Part shown: piece after piece, positions 27,750-42,700 of the stretch | Layout of the letters: the number at the start of each line of letters is the position of its first letter | Numbering within the stretch: the stretch's first letter is position 1 | Origin: Mariniblastus fucicola | Lineage (GTDB): Bacteria > Planctomycetota > Planctomycetia > Pirellulales > Pirellulaceae | Assembly (NCBI RefSeq): GCF_008087665.1 | Contig: NZ_CP042912.1 | Coordinates: forward strand, 5,332,001 to 5,396,000 | DNA length: 64,000 nt | Reading direction: 5' to 3' | Program-made: the position numbers and the translations under genes | The notes under the pieces: model-generated | The model's input: only the letters and a program-made list of their open reading frames with translations | The model's database searches: none | Told to the model about the DNA's origin: nothing

Positions 27750-30700
27750 CTAATCAGAACTGGACCGCATCCAACCCGTAAAGCGTTGTAAAAACGTTGG
27801 CAAGTTGGGAACAACTGTCGGAGCGGCTTCATCGATTCGCGCTGCCGGAGAATCCGTTTCGGAGTTCGCGTCAGCCGAAAGCTCAATCGTTTCTGTCTCT
27901 TCTTCGACGAACTCTTCAAGCTCAACGACCTCCTCCAATTCGGCTTCGGATTCCGCCTCAAGGATTTCGATCGCCTGCGGAACCTCCACTTCGCCAACGG
28001 CTTCTCCCAATCCAATCGGTGTCGGTGGAGCAACATATTCAACCGGAGTCGTCGGACGCACGAGTTCCTGGCCGCAGGCGTCAACCACGACTGGTTCTTC
28101 GCAAACGCTGCACGGATCGACAACAATTTCACAGCAACACGCATCGAGAAGCTGATTCTCAATCGAGTAGCCACCCGTCACCGGCCGTCCACTGTCAAGG
28201 CTTAGCACGCCTCCGTTGCTGAAAATTGGAATGCCAGGATAGATCGGCCCGGGCCCCGGAAGACCTGGATCGATTCGACTCGAGCGAGTGATTGGAGGGA
28301 ACGTTCGGAACACAGGCGGATTGCCGCTGGTGGTGCTATTGTCCAACTCGCCAAAGTTATAGCTGAAGGTATTGTCGCCCCAAATCAAGGAAAGACCACC
28401 AAAGTTGTCATTGGAAACAATGACCGGTACGCTTCCGTTTTGCTCCTGACCGTCCTCGAATTGAGTCGGCTGAATTTCGTTCAAATCGTAGGTACCTGCG
28501 TACAGCGAGGTGAACTCATAGAAGCCGTTCGCGTCCGTCGTCGTCGTCCGAAGAACCGGAGTGCCGAAAACATCAACGCCGGAGAGCGTCACGGGGACTT
28601 CCGGAATGCCTCGCTCGCCAGGATCGAACACACCGTTATCGTTGGCGTCAACAAACACGTATCCATCAGTGCGTGCTTCCGGGATCTCGCTGAAGTCATA
28701 GTCCGTTCCGTGCTCGTCAACGCCCAGCAAGATGGCGGAATGCTGGTCGGCGATGAGCGAATTTGACGCCGCGGCACCGCCCAGCGAACCAATCGTGTCG
28801 AGGCCATCGACGTAGTTCGGCGAGCTTGCTGTCAACGGCGAAGACGTCGGTTGCGTCTCGATGATCGTGTAAGTTCCCGGCGGCAGGTCAAGGAAGCGAT
28901 AGTCTCCCGCCGAATCCGTTGTGGTCGTTTTGGTAAATGGAATCCCGGAATCGGTAACGCCCTGAAGCGTGATCGTCACGTTCGGAATTCCCGGCTCGCC
29001 TGTGTCCTGAACGCCATCAATGAAGAACGGCTCGTCGGCATCGTCGACTCCGTCTTCGTGTACAGTTCCGGCAAGCGAACTGATTCCGGTCAGACCAAAG
29101 TCTACGTCGCGGCGATCCTGATTCGGATCGAGCGTTCCATCGAAGATGTCGGTCGCTCCGCCATCGGCGCTGAAAGTTCCCCGGTATCCCGCTGGAGGAT
29201 TGACCATCGTGACAGTAACGGTACCCGGCGGAAGAGCAGGGAACAGGTACTCGCCATCACCACTGGTGGTTGTGGTTTCGGTGTAGTCGCTTGTTCCGTC
29301 ACCATCTATGTCGACTTCGATCTGAATGTCGATCCCGTTGAGTCCAGCTTCATCAGCGTCCTGGACTCCGTCCGCGTCAACGTCAAACCAGACTCGATCG
29401 CCCAGCGAAGCCAATGGCAGCAACCCCGCGTCCACGTTCGGATTCGTTTCTCCCGGAGCGATGCTGTAGACAGCGTCCGTGATTCCAGTTGTTCGATTGG
29501 CATTGCTGTCGACAGCAAGATCACTTCCGACGTTGGCGATCGTAAATGTATGGCCCGCAGGAAGCTCGAACTCAACTCGGTAGTCGCCTTCCGGAAGCCC
29601 CGGGAACTCGTAGAGCCCGCTGGCATCCGTCACGGTGACAACATCGTTTCCATTCGCATCCGTAAGTCGGTTCCCGGCAGCGTCCAACAGGTAGACGTTG
29701 ACTCCCGGAGCACCGGTTTCGCCCGCGTCCTGCAGCCCGTTGCCTGTCGTTCCGGCTCCGGTATCGAAGAACACGCGATCTCCGATGGCACCAAGGACAT
29801 AGTCTTCGACTTCGCCTCGACCACCCAGGCCTGAAGTGCTTCTGGCAGTTCCCATGGCGTCGGCAGAGAGACGGAATCGAGCCGCCATGGTTCCTGTCGC
29901 GTCAGCGGGCACCTCGATCGTCAAAACATGGGTGCCGCCGATCGACAAATCGCTGATTGATGAAGGCGTCGCCAAAGGAACGCCATCGATCGCAGTGACA
30001 GTGACTTCGTCGAGTACGCCGTCGCTGTTGAAATCGATCCACGCGTTGAGGAAACCAGCCCCGGTCACCTGGATGTTCGCAGCAGTTCCCGGTACCAGCG
30101 GACTGAGGAACAGAACGCCGTCTTCATCGTCTGTGCCAAAATCATTGTCGTCGAACAGGGCATCGTCCGAATGCGTTCCGGTAGTCTCAACTCCAACGGC
30201 TGATCCAAGTCGGACAAGGGAATCGAAAATGTGTCGGGCTCCGTCATCCTCCAGCGTCGTTTCCCCGTAGAGGCTCGGCAGGTCACCAAAGTCAAACAAC
30301 CCAAGGCCGACATCGAGAGTATCATTGAGCTCACCTCCAGACACCGAGACAACGTCGGAGATGCCCGTGATCGGATCTAAATCGCTATCGCTCGCATCGT
30401 CTCCGCCAACGTTCTGGTCGACGATGCTGTAAGGGCTTGAACCAATTTCGATTCGATAGTCGCCATCCGGCAATCCGGCGAACTCGTACCGACCGTTGCT
30501 GTCGGTTACAGTGTAGATGTAATTTCCAGCGGCGTCCTGAATGCGAACTCCGTTTTCATCGAGCAAGTACAACCCGATTCCCGTGATTCTGACATCACCG
30601 CCACTCTGCACGGAATCGCCATTGTCTTGCCAGACATAGTCGCCGATCGCGTTGAGAACGTAGTCCTCGACTTCTCCGTTCCCCCAGTGCCCGTTAGGAC

Positions 30701-33700
30701 CAATCGCTCCGGCCGTGTCGTCGGACGTAAAACGGAAGCGGGCTCCCATGACGCCCGTTGCATCCGCTGGCACGTTGACGGTGATCGTGTTGACTCCCAG
30801 CTGCAACAGCAAGTCCGTTGCAATCTGGTCCGCAGCATCAAACGTCGTGTCGCCGTTGAAGTCGATCCACGCATTGAGGTAGCCAACCGTTGATGCGGTA
30901 ACTTCGATGGTCGCAGTCGAACCGGCCGTCAATGGCGTCAGGAAGACAACTCCATCTTCATCGTCCGTTCCGTCATTGTCATCGCTGATCGCACCGGCAG
31001 AGTTGACACCATCCGCCTCTGCGTCAACCGTTGCTCCCAAATACGTGCTGCCATCAAGCGTATGGCTTGCGCCGTTGATGTTCTGCGCGACATGATAACC
31101 GGTAGGCAAGTCACCGAAATCTCGAGTCGTCAAACCGGCATCGACTGAGTCATCGTAGACTCCTGGCAATACCGTGATCGGAGGCGTCTGGCTTTGAATT
31201 TGAGGCTGAACACCGACGTCCGGATCCGGATCTGAGTCCACATCATCGTCGCCGCCTTGATTCGGTGGCGAAAGGAACGTGCCCGGAGGTGGCTGGAACT
31301 CGACATGATAGGTTCCCGGTGGAAGCCCGGCGAATTCATAACAACCGACTGCATCTGTCGTGGTAAAGATCTGACGGTTTTCAGCGTCTATCATTCGTCG
31401 GCCAAGCGAATTCAACAAGTAAACCCGAACGCCAGGAACGGTTGCTTCGCCGCTGTTGTAGACTCCGTCTCCATTCGCGTCGGCGAAAACTTTGTCTCCG
31501 ATTGCTCCCAGAACGTAGTCTTCGACTTCTCCGGTTGGTGCAGAGCCAACAGGACTTCGCGCGGCTCCCATGGCCTCAGCTGTATAGCGGAATCGAGCCG
31601 CCATCGTGCCGGTTGCGTTCGCTGGGACATCAAACTGGAGTTCAGTAGTCCCCGCAGCCAGTGCGAGATCATCGATATTGGTCGGTGTCGACAGAGCCGT
31701 GCCGTCGACATGTGCGACAAGGACTTCGTCGAGCACGCCGTCTGAGTCAAAGTCGATCCATGCGTTGAGGAATCCAGCCGCAGAAGTCGTAATTTCCACC
31801 GACGCGGTGAATCCTGCGACCAATGGAGACGTGAAGACAACTCCGTCTTCGTCGGCTCCATCGCCTGTCGCATCGAAGGTAGGTTGGCCGTCGGCTTCGT
31901 TGTCAACGGTTGAACCGAGATAAGTGGTTCCGTCGATCTGGTGGTTGGCGCCGTTGTTGGCGTCGAGTGTTCCATAGCCATCTGGCAGATCACCGTAGTC
32001 GTAAGTGATCGCCGGCTCGGGTACGAATCCGGCATCCAGCGTGCGGTTGATGCCGCCGGCTCCGAGGGTAATGGGAGCCGTGATCGCACCGTCGCTGTCA
32101 ATCGACTCATCGCCGCCAACGTCCGTCGTCGTGAAGTCCAAGCCTGTTGGCTCCACGAACTCAACGGAGTAACTTTGAGCCGGAAGACCAGCGAACTCGT
32201 ACATCCCAGCCGCATCGGTGACCGTGCTGATGGCGTTGCCGTTGGCGTCAAGGATTGGGTTTCCGCTACCATCGAGCAAGTTCACCACCACTCCAGCCAG
32301 AGCTGTATCGCCGGCATCCTGCAATCCGTCTGCATTCACATCGGTAAACGTGTAGTTACCGATCATGCCGAGGATGTAATCTTCGACTTCACCCGTGGAC
32401 GCGGTTCCGCCTGATCCAAGCGAGCCCGCTGGATCGTCAGCAGTGAAGCGGAAACGGGCTCCCATCACACCGGTTGCGTTCGTTGGAACGCCGACCGTTA
32501 GCGTGTTCACGCCAGCGCTCAACAGTTGATCCGAAGCAATCTGCTCACCCGAATCAAACGTGCCATTGCCGTTGAAGTCGATCCACGCATTGAGGTATCC
32601 GGCAACTGAAGCCGTGACTTCGATGGTGGCGTCGGTTCCAGCCACCAACGGTGTCACAAACACGACGCCGTCTTCATCCCCAACATCACCCGTGGCAGCG
32701 GAAGAAGGTTGACCGTCCGTTTCATTGTCAACGGATGACCCCAGGAACGTTACGCCGTCAAGCTGATGTCGCGCACCGTTGTTGGCATCGAGCGTCTCAT
32801 AGGAATCCGGCAAATCGCCGTAGTCATAGTCCGGATTGGGTTGCGGCACGAACCCGGCATCGAGCGTGCGGTTGATGCCGCCGGCTCCGAGAGCAATTGG
32901 AGCCGTGATCGCACCGTCGCTGTCAATCGACTCATCGCCACCAACGTCCGTCGTCGTGAAGTCCAAGCCTGTTGGCTCTACGAACTCGACGGAGTAACTT
33001 TGTGCAGGAAGTCCCGCGAATTCGTACATCCCAGCCGCATCAGTCACCGTGCTGATGGCGTTGCCGTTGGCGTCAAGGATTGGATTGCCGCTACCATCGA
33101 GCAAGTTCACCACGACTCCAGCCAGAGCTGTATCGCCGGCATCCTGCAATCCGTCTGCATTCACATCAGTAAACGTGTAATTGCCGATCATGCCGAGGAT
33201 GTAATCTTCAACCTCACCGGACGAAGCAGTTCCGCCTGATCCAAGTGAGCCCGCTGGATCGTCGGCGGTGAAGCGGAAACGGGCTCCCATCACACCGGTT
33301 GCGTTCGTTGGAACGCTAACCGTTAGCGTGTTCACGCCCGCAGTTAGAGCCTGATCCGTCGCAATCTGCTCGCCGCCTTCAAAGGTACCATTGCCGTTGA
33401 AGTCGATCCACGCATTGAGGTATCCGGCAACCGAGGCCGTGACTTCGATGGTGGCGTCGGTTCCAGCCACCAACGGTGTGACAAACACAACGCCGTCTTC
33501 GTCCCCAACATCACCCGTGGCAGCGGAAGAAGGTTGACCGTCGGATTCATTGTCAACGCCCGCACCAAGGAACGTTACGCCGTCGATTAAGTGATTGGCG
33601 CCGTTGTTGGCGTCGAGTGTTTCGTAGCTGTCTGGCAGATCGCCGTAGTCGTAAGTGATCGCCGGCTCGGGCACGAATCCGGCGTCGAGCGTGCGGTTGA

Positions 33701-36700
33701 TGCCGCCGGCTCCGAGGGTAATGGGAGCCGTGATCGCACCGTCGCTGTCAATCGACTCATCGCCGCCAACGTCCGTCGTCGTGAAGTCCAAGCCTACTGG
33801 TTCCACGAACTCGACGGAGTAACTTTGCGCCGGAAGACCTGCGAACTCGTACATCCCAACCGCATCAGTCACCGTACTGATCGCGTTACCGTTGGCGTCA
33901 AGGATTGGGTTCCCGCTACCGTCGAGCAAGTTCACAACCACTCCAGCAAGCGGCGTGTCGCCGGCATCCTGCAATCCGTCTGCATTCACATCGGTAAACG
34001 TGTAGTTACCGATCATGCCGAGGATGTAATCTTCGACTTCACCCGTGGACGCGGTTCCGCCTGATCCAAGCGAGCCCGCTGGATCGTCAGCGGTGAAGCG
34101 GAAACGGGCTCCCATCACACCGGTTGCGTTCGCTGGAACGCTGACCGTCAGCGTGTTCACGCCCGCAGTTAGAGCCTGATCCGTCGCAATCTGCTCGCCG
34201 CCTTCAAAGGTACCGTTGCCGTTGAAGTCGATCCACGCATTGAGGTATCCGGCAACTGAAGCCGTGACTTCAACGGTGGCATCCGTCCCAGCCACCAATG
34301 GCGTGACGAATACAACACCGTCTTCGTCCCCAACATCACCCGTGGCACCAGAAGAAGGTTGACCGTCGGCTTCGTGATCCACACTACTGCCAAGGAACGT
34401 CACGCCGTCAAGCTGATGTCGCGCACCGTTGCTGGCATCGAGCGTCTCATAGGAATCCGGCAAATCGCCGTAGTCATAGTCCGGATTGGGTTGCGGCACG
34501 AACCCGGCATCGAGCGTGCGGTTGATGCCGCCGGCTCCAAGAGCAATTGGAGCCGTGATCGCACCGTCGCTGTCAATCGACTCATCGCCACCAACATCCG
34601 TCGTCGTGAAGTCCAAGCCTGTTGGCTCCACGAACTCGACGGAGTAACTTTGCGCCGGAAGACCTGCGAACTCGTACATTCCAGCCGCATCAGTCACCGT
34701 GCTGATGGCGTTGCCATTGGCGTCAAGGATTGAGTTTCCGCTGCCATCGAGCAAGTTCACAACCACTCCAGCCAATGCCGTGTCGCCGGCATCCTGCAAT
34801 CCGTCTGCATTCACATCGGTAAACGTGTAGTTGCCAATCATGCCGAGGATGTAGTCTTCAACCTCACCTGAGTCCACGTAATCGTCGTAGCTAAGCCCAC
34901 CGCCCTGGTGGTCAGCCGTGAATCGGAAGCGGGCTCCCATCACACCCGTCGCGTTCGCTGGAACGCTGACCGTCAGCGTGTTCAAGCCCGCAGTCAGAGC
35001 CTGATCCGTCGCAATTTGCTCGCCGCCTTCAAAGGTACCGTTGCCGTTGAAGTCAATCCACGCGTTGAGAAAACCATCGACCGACGCGGTGATTTCGATG
35101 GTTGCGTCGGTCCCGGCAACCAGTGGCGTCGCAAACACAACACCGTCTTCGTCGTCGCCATCGCCACTGGCATCGGCCGTCGGCTGGCCATCCAACTCAT
35201 CGTCGACACTCGACCCAAGAAACGTCACGCCGTCGATCAGATGGTTGGCTCCAATCGAAGAATCAAGCGTCACGTACGAATCTGGCAAGTCTCCGTAGTC
35301 GTACACGGGAGGAGGTTCAGTGACGAAACCGGCATCCAGCGTCGTATTGGTCTCGCCGGCAACGATCGTGACGGGAGCTGTAACCAAGCCATCGCTGTCG
35401 ATCGAATCGTCGGCTCCAACGTTTGAAGTCGTGATATCCAGACCAGCCAGCTCGGTAAACTGAACTGAATATCTCTCTGCAGGAAGGCCTGCAAACTCGT
35501 ACAGACCATTGAAATCGGTGGTCGTTGTGATCGCGTTGCCGTTGGCGTCAAGCATCGGATTGCCGGCTCCGTCTAGCAGCGCCACGACCACACCAGACAG
35601 TGGCGTGTCGCCAGCGTCCTGCAAACCGTCCTCGTTGTTGTCGTTAAACGTATAGTCACCGATCGAGCCGAGGATGTAGTCTTCGACTTCACCGTTGTCC
35701 CATTGCCCATCCGGACCAAGACTTCCATTCGGATCGTCTGAAGTAAACCTGAACCGCGCGCCCATAATTCCCGTTGCAGTTGCGGGAACGCTAACGGTGA
35801 TCGTGTTCGTCCCTGCCGTCACCGGAAGGTCTGTTGCGATTCTCTCTCCGGCGTCGAATGTGCCGTTGCTATTGAAGTCGATCCAGGCGTTGAGGAAACC
35901 GTCCACGCTGGCCACGACTTCTATGTCGGCATCGGTCTCGGCAACCAGAGCGTTGACGAACGTTACGCCGTCTTCGTCCAAACCGTCTCCGTTGGCGTTA
36001 GCTGAAGGTTGTCCTTCCACTTCATTGTCGACACTCGAACCCAGGAACGTCACGCCGTCGATTTTGTGATTGGCTCCACCGCTGGCGTCCAAGGTGCTAT
36101 AGGAGTCAGGCAAATCACCATAGTCGTAAAGCTCCGGCACGAAGCCTGCGTCAAGCGTTGTATTGCTTACGCCGGCACCGATGATCACTACGGAAGTCGT
36201 GGCACCATCGCTGTCGATCGTGTCGTCTGCTCCTACATTTGACGAAGTGAAATCCAAGCCCGTTGGCTCAACAAACTCAACGGAGTACGATTCTGGCGGA
36301 AGGCCAGCGAACTCGTAGGCGCCGCTCGCATCTGTGGTCGTTGTGATCGCATTCCCATTGGCATCGAGCACCGGGTTGCCGCTGCCGTCGAGCAGATTTA
36401 CGATCACGCCGGCGAGTGGCGTGTCTCCGCCATCTTGCAGACCATTCCCGTTGACGTCATTGAAAGTATAGTCTCCGATCGAACCGAGGATGTAGTCCTC
36501 AACTTCTCCCGAAGCAGCGGCTCCGCCAGAACCAAGCGTTCCAGCCGGGTCATCGGCAGTGAATCGAAAACGGGCTCCCATGATTCCCGTTGCGGTCGCG
36601 GGAACGCTGACCGTCAGCGTGTTGACTCCGGACGTCAGCATCTCATCGATAGCGATTTGCTCGGCTGCGTCAAACGTGCCGTCGCCATTGAAGTCGATCC

Positions 36701-39700
36701 ACGCGTTGAGGAAACCGTCCACCGAAGCGGTAACTTCGATGGTCGCGTCGGCGCCCGCCACCAACGGTGTCACGAACACAACGCCGTTTTCGTCGGAGCC
36801 ATCTCCGTTGGCGCCCACTGACGGTTGCCCATCGGCTTCGTTGTCGACTCCTGCACCGAGGAAGGTAACTCCATCGATCAGATGATTGGCACCGTTGTTC
36901 GCGTCGAGCGTTTCGTAGGAATCTGGCAGATCTCCGTAGTCGTACGTGATCGCCGGTTCAGGCACAAATCCGGCATCGAGCGTCGTGTTGCTTTCCCCGG
37001 CGCCAATGGCGACCGGAGCCGTGATTTCGCCATCGCTGTCGGCCATGTCGTCTGCGCCAACGTTGGAAGTCGTGATGTCCAAACCGACCGGTGTGACAAA
37101 CTCAACCGAGTACGATCCTGCTGAGAGTCCCGCGAACTCATAGAGTCCGCTGGCATCGGTGGTCGTCGAGATCGCGTTGCCGTTGGCGTCGAGCACAGGG
37201 TTGCCGCTGCCGTCGAGCAAGTTGACAACGACTCCGGCAAGCGGTGTATCGCCCGCATTTTGAAGTCCGTCGGCATTGTTATCGTTGAAAGTAAGGTCGC
37301 CGATCGAACCGAGGATGTAATCTTCGACTTCTCCGTTGTCCCACTGACCGTCGGCTCCGAGAGCTCCTGCCGGGTCGTCTGATGTGAAGCGAAAACGGGC
37401 TCCCATGATGCCCGTCGCAGTCGCGGGCACGCTGACATTGATCGTGTTGGTGCCAGCCGTTACCGCGAAGTCAGCAGCAATCTGCTCGGCAGCTTCGAAG
37501 GTTCCGTTTCCGTTGAAATCGATCCACGCGTTGAGGAAACCGTCGACAGAAGCAGTGACTTCGATCGTCGCATCTGTTCCGGCAACCAGTGGCGTTGCGA
37601 ACACCACGCCATCTTCGTCGCCAATATCACCGCTGGCGTCTGCCGTTGGTTGTCCATCAGCTTCATCGTCAACCGTCGAACCAAGGAATGTTACGCCGTC
37701 GATCTGATGGTTGGCTCCACCGCTGGCGTCCAGCGTCGAATACGTGTCAGGCAAGTCGCCGTAGTCATAAGTCAGAATTGGCTCGGTTACGAATCCGGCG
37801 TCGAGCGTCGTGTTGCTTTCGCCAGCCCCCAACGAAACAGGAGTCGTGACTGGACCGTCGCTGTCAATCGAATCATCAGCGCCCACATTGGCAGTCGTGG
37901 CATCAAGACCGACAGGCTCGATGAACTCAACTGAATAGGAACCTGGCGGTAGCCCGGCGAACTCGTACCAGCCCGCAGCATCCGTCGTGGTGGTGATGGC
38001 GTTGCTATTGGCATCAAGAACCGGATTGCCGGCTCCATCAAGCAAATTCACGACCACGCCAGATAGCGGAGTGTCCCCTGCGTCTTGCAATCCGTCGCCA
38101 TTGACGTCGGTGAAAACGAAGTTTCCGATCGAGCCCAACAGATAGTCTTCGACTTCTCCCGTCGTCGCTGCGCCACCCGTCCCCAAGGTCCCGGCTGGAT
38201 CATCCGCGGTAAACCGGAATCGTGCTCCGATAAGCCCGGTTGCCGTTGGCGGAACCGAGATCGTGAACTCATTGAGCCCTCCGGTCAAAAACATGTCGGT
38301 TGCGATCTGCTCGCCAGCACCAAACATTCCGTCGCCATTGAAATCAATCCAGGCGTTGAGGTAACCGTCGACAGAAGCTTCAACTTCGATCCGGGCATCG
38401 GTTCCGGCCACTAATGGATCCAGGAATTCGACTCCGTCTTCATCGCTACCGTCTCCGGTCGCATTGGCGTTGGACTGACCGTCGGCTTCGTTGTCCACGC
38501 CCGAGCCAAGGAACGTGACGCCATCGATCAAGTGGTTCGGCCCGCCGTCGGCGTCAAGCGTACCGTAGGAATCCGGCAAGTCACCATAGTCGTACGTGAA
38601 GGTTGGTTCGGGAACGAATCCGGCGTCGAGCGTCGTGTTCGTTTCGCCAGCCCCAATGAAGACTGGATCGGAAATAGCGCCGTCACTGTCGATCGCATCA
38701 TTCGCGCCAACATTGGCGGTGGCCACATCAAGCCCGGCGGGCTCAATAAATTCGACCGTGTAAGTTCCCGCTGGCAAACCGGCGAACTCATAGGCACCTG
38801 ATGCGTCGGACGTGGTCGTCACCTGATTGCCGTTAGCATCAAGGATCGGATTCCCCGAACCGTCGAGCAAATTCACGACGACGCCAGCAAGCGCCGTGTC
38901 TCCACCGTCCTGCAATCCGTCGAGATTGTTATCACTAAACGTGTAGTCGCCAATCGAACCAAGGATATAGTCTTCAACTTCACCGTTGTCCCACTCCCCG
39001 TCCGGACCAAGGGCTCCAGCCGAACTATCCGAAGTGAATCGGAATCGCGCTGCCATAACTCCCGTCGCACTGGCCGGGACGCTGATGGTCAGCGTGTTGG
39101 TCCCCGCAACCAACGGTTCGTCGACAGCGATCTGCTCACCAGAATCGAAGGAGTTGTTGCCGTTGAAGTCAATCCACGCGTTGAGGAAACCGTCTACCGA
39201 AGCCGTGACTTCGATCTGGGCATCCGTCCCAGCAGCCAGCGGATTCAAAAAGATGACTCCGTCCTCATCATCACCATCACCGGAAGCATCTGCGGTGTTA
39301 GTCGCGTCAACTTCGCCATCGACGCTGGCTCCAAGGAACGTCACGCCGTCAAGCTTGTGGGCTGGACCGCCGTCAGCACTGGTAACATTGAAGCCCGTCG
39401 GCAAGTCACCGCGGTCGAGCAACACAAGGCCAGCATCAACTGTATCGATCGTGGTGTTGGCAGCAATCGTGTAAGTCTGCGACGTAATTCCGGTGACTTC
39501 GTCCGCGTCCGAATCGTTCGCATCGTCGGCTCCCTGATTGGCTGTCGTAAACAACAGACCCGTCGGTGCCACAAACTCAACGCGATAGTCACCCGCCGGA
39601 AGCCCCGCGAATTCATAGTCGCCGTTGGCGTCGGTAACCGTCGAAATATCGACTCCATCGGCATCCTGGATACGTGCACCGGTACCGTCGAGCAGATACA

Positions 39701-42700
39701 CGGTGACGTTCTCGACTCCCGGTTCGCCCGTCTGCAAACCATCACTGTTGGAATCCGAGAACACGCGATCGCCAATCGATCCAAGCACGTAGTCTTCGAC
39801 TTCACCAGCCAGCGGAACACCAAACTCATCAATCGCGATGCCGTTGGGACTTCGTGTGGTTCCCATCAAATCATCTGTGAAGCGGAATCGAGCCGCCATG
39901 TTGCCGGTCGCGTTCGCAGGAACATTGAAACGGATTTCTGTCGTTCCAGCCACAATCGGCCAGTCGCTAAGCGGAAACGGAAACGGCAGCGGGTTGCCGT
40001 CTTCGTGCGTGATCATGATTTCATCCAACACTCCGTCGGAATCAAAATCAATCCACGCATTGAGGATACCGTCCACCGAAGCGGTGATCTCAAATGACGC
40101 GTTCGAACCGGCTGTCAACGGCGAAGTAAATACCACGCCGTCTTCATCAGTACCGTCTCCGGTCGCGTCGACAGCAGGTTGCCCATCCTGTTCCGAATCA
40201 ACGGTCGCACCGAGGTACGTCGCTCCATCGAGCAGATGTACGGCGCCAGGATTGGCTGCACCATCAGTCGTGCCATAGCTATCGTCGAGGTCACCGTAGT
40301 CAAACCGCGCGACTCCCGCGTCAATCGTCTCGTTGACTTCGCCCGGCGTCAGGCTGACCGTATCCGTAACCCCGGAAGTCACGTCCGCATCGCTGTCGAT
40401 GGTATCGTCTGACCCAGCATCCTGTCGCGTAAACTGATACTCGGGGCCCGGAGCAAATTCAATCTGGTAGTCACCTGCTGGAAGCCCGGCGAATTCGTAA
40501 CGTCCCGATGCATCGGTCGTGGTTGAAATATCGTTGCCGTCGGCGTCCTGGATTCGATTCCCGGAACCGTCTAGCAGATAGACCGTGACTCCGGCAACCG
40601 GTGGCTCACTTGCGTCCTGCTCGCCATCAAGCGGAACGCCGCCGAGAATTCCATTGTCTTCCCAAACATAGTCACCGATCGCGCCAAGCATGTAGTCTTC
40701 GACTTCACCGTTATCCCAGTGACCGTCGGGGCCAAGCGCGCCTGCCGGATCGTCGGAGGTGAAGCGGAATCGAACGCCCATCGCTCCTGTTGCCGTGGCT
40801 GGAACTGCAACCGTAATTATGTTTGAACCTGCCGTCAGTGGCTCGTCAGAGACAATCTGTTCGCCCGAATCAAAGGTGCCGTTGCTGTTAAAATCGACCC
40901 ACGCGTTGAGGAAACCATCGCTGTTGGCAACCACTTCGACACGAGCGTTGGTGCCTGCGACTAACGGGTCAAGGAAGGTAACACCGTCTTCATCGGCTTC
41001 GTCGCCGGATGCATCCGCAGTGTTGGCAGCATCAGCTTCTCCGTCAATGCTGGCTCCGAGATAGGTCGAAGCGTCAAGCGTGTGGCTTGGTCCGCCATCG
41101 GCGATCGAGACATTGAATCCGGATCTCAAGTCACCACGATCGCGATTGGTCAGGCCGGCATCGACGCTGTCTTCGGTTGTGTTGGCAGCGATTGTGTAAG
41201 TTTGCGTTGTGATTCCTGTCGCTTCATCCGCATCAGAATCAATCGCATCATCGGCTCCCTGGTTCGTTTTCGCAATGTAATAGCCGACAGGAGCAACGAA
41301 CTCAACGCGATAGTCGCCCGCTGGCAAACCAGCAAACTCATAGTCGCCATTGACGTCGGTGACGGTCGAAATGTCTACTCCGGCAGCGTCCTGAATTCGC
41401 GAACCGGTAGCGTCAAGCAGGAAGACAGTGACTGTTGAGAATCCAGCTTCGCCCGTTTGCAAACCATCGTTGTTGGAATCGAGGAAGACTTGATCGCCGA
41501 TCGAACCCAGCACGTAGTCTTCGACTTCACCTGACAGCTCCGTTCCGTTCGGGCTGCGTCCAGCACCCATTGCAGTCGCGGTATAGCGGAACCGCGCAGC
41601 CATATTACCGGTTGCGTTGGCGGGCACGTCAAAGCGAAGTTCCGTCGTGCCGCCTGGTAGCGCGAGGTCATCGATATTGACTGGCGTCCCCAGTGCAGCG
41701 CCGTCCACATGTGTGATCAACACTTCATCCAGCACGCCGTCGGAGTCAAAATCAATCCAGGCGTTAAGGAAACCAACAGCCGAAGTCGTCACGTTGATCG
41801 TTGCGGAAGCCCCGGCGGTCAACGGACCGCTGAAGACAACGCCGTCTTCGTCTGTGCCGTCTCCGGTCGCGTCTGCCGTTGGTTGTCCGTCCGTTTCAGA
41901 ATCGACGCCACCTCCCAAATAAGTCACACCGTCGACAACGTGTCTGGCTGATCCATCGGTGGAGCCATTGGTCGTCCCATATCCGTCCGGCAAATCGCCG
42001 TAGTCCAGTCGCACAAATCCGGCGTCGAGTGTATCGTCAACTTCGCCAGGCAACAGATTCGTCGACGCGGTCACACCCGTCAACTCATTGGCGTCGCTGT
42101 CCGTCGCATCGTCAGCAACATTCGCCGCAGTGAACGTGTAGCCGCCAGGTGCAACGAATTCAACGCTGTAGTCTCCCGACGGAAGACCAGCAAACTCATA
42201 GGCTCCACTGGCATCAGTCGTCGTAGATATCTCGTTGCCATTGGCATCCTGGATTCGATTGCCCGAACCATCGAGAAGGAACACAGTCGCGCCCGAAACC
42301 GCGGGCTCGCCGCCGTCCTGAACTCCGTCGAAAGCAACGCCTCCGCCAGCGCCATTGTCTTCCCACGCATAATCGCCGATCGCGCCGAGGATATAGTCTT
42401 CGACTTCACCGTTGTCCCATGCTCCGTCGGGACCAAGCGAAGCGCCAGTGTTGTCCGACGTGAATCGGAAACGGGCTCCCATCACACCCGTCGCGGTCGC
42501 GGGAACGCTGACGGTGATCACATTCGTGCCGGCGGTCAGCGGATAATCCGTAGCGATTTGCTCGCCTGCGTCGAACGTGCCATTGCCATTGAAATCGACC
42601 CACGCATTGAGAAAACCATCGCTATTGGCAACGACTTCGATTCGCGCGTCCGTGCCGGCGACCATCGGATCAAGGAACGTGACTCCGTCTTCGTCATCGG

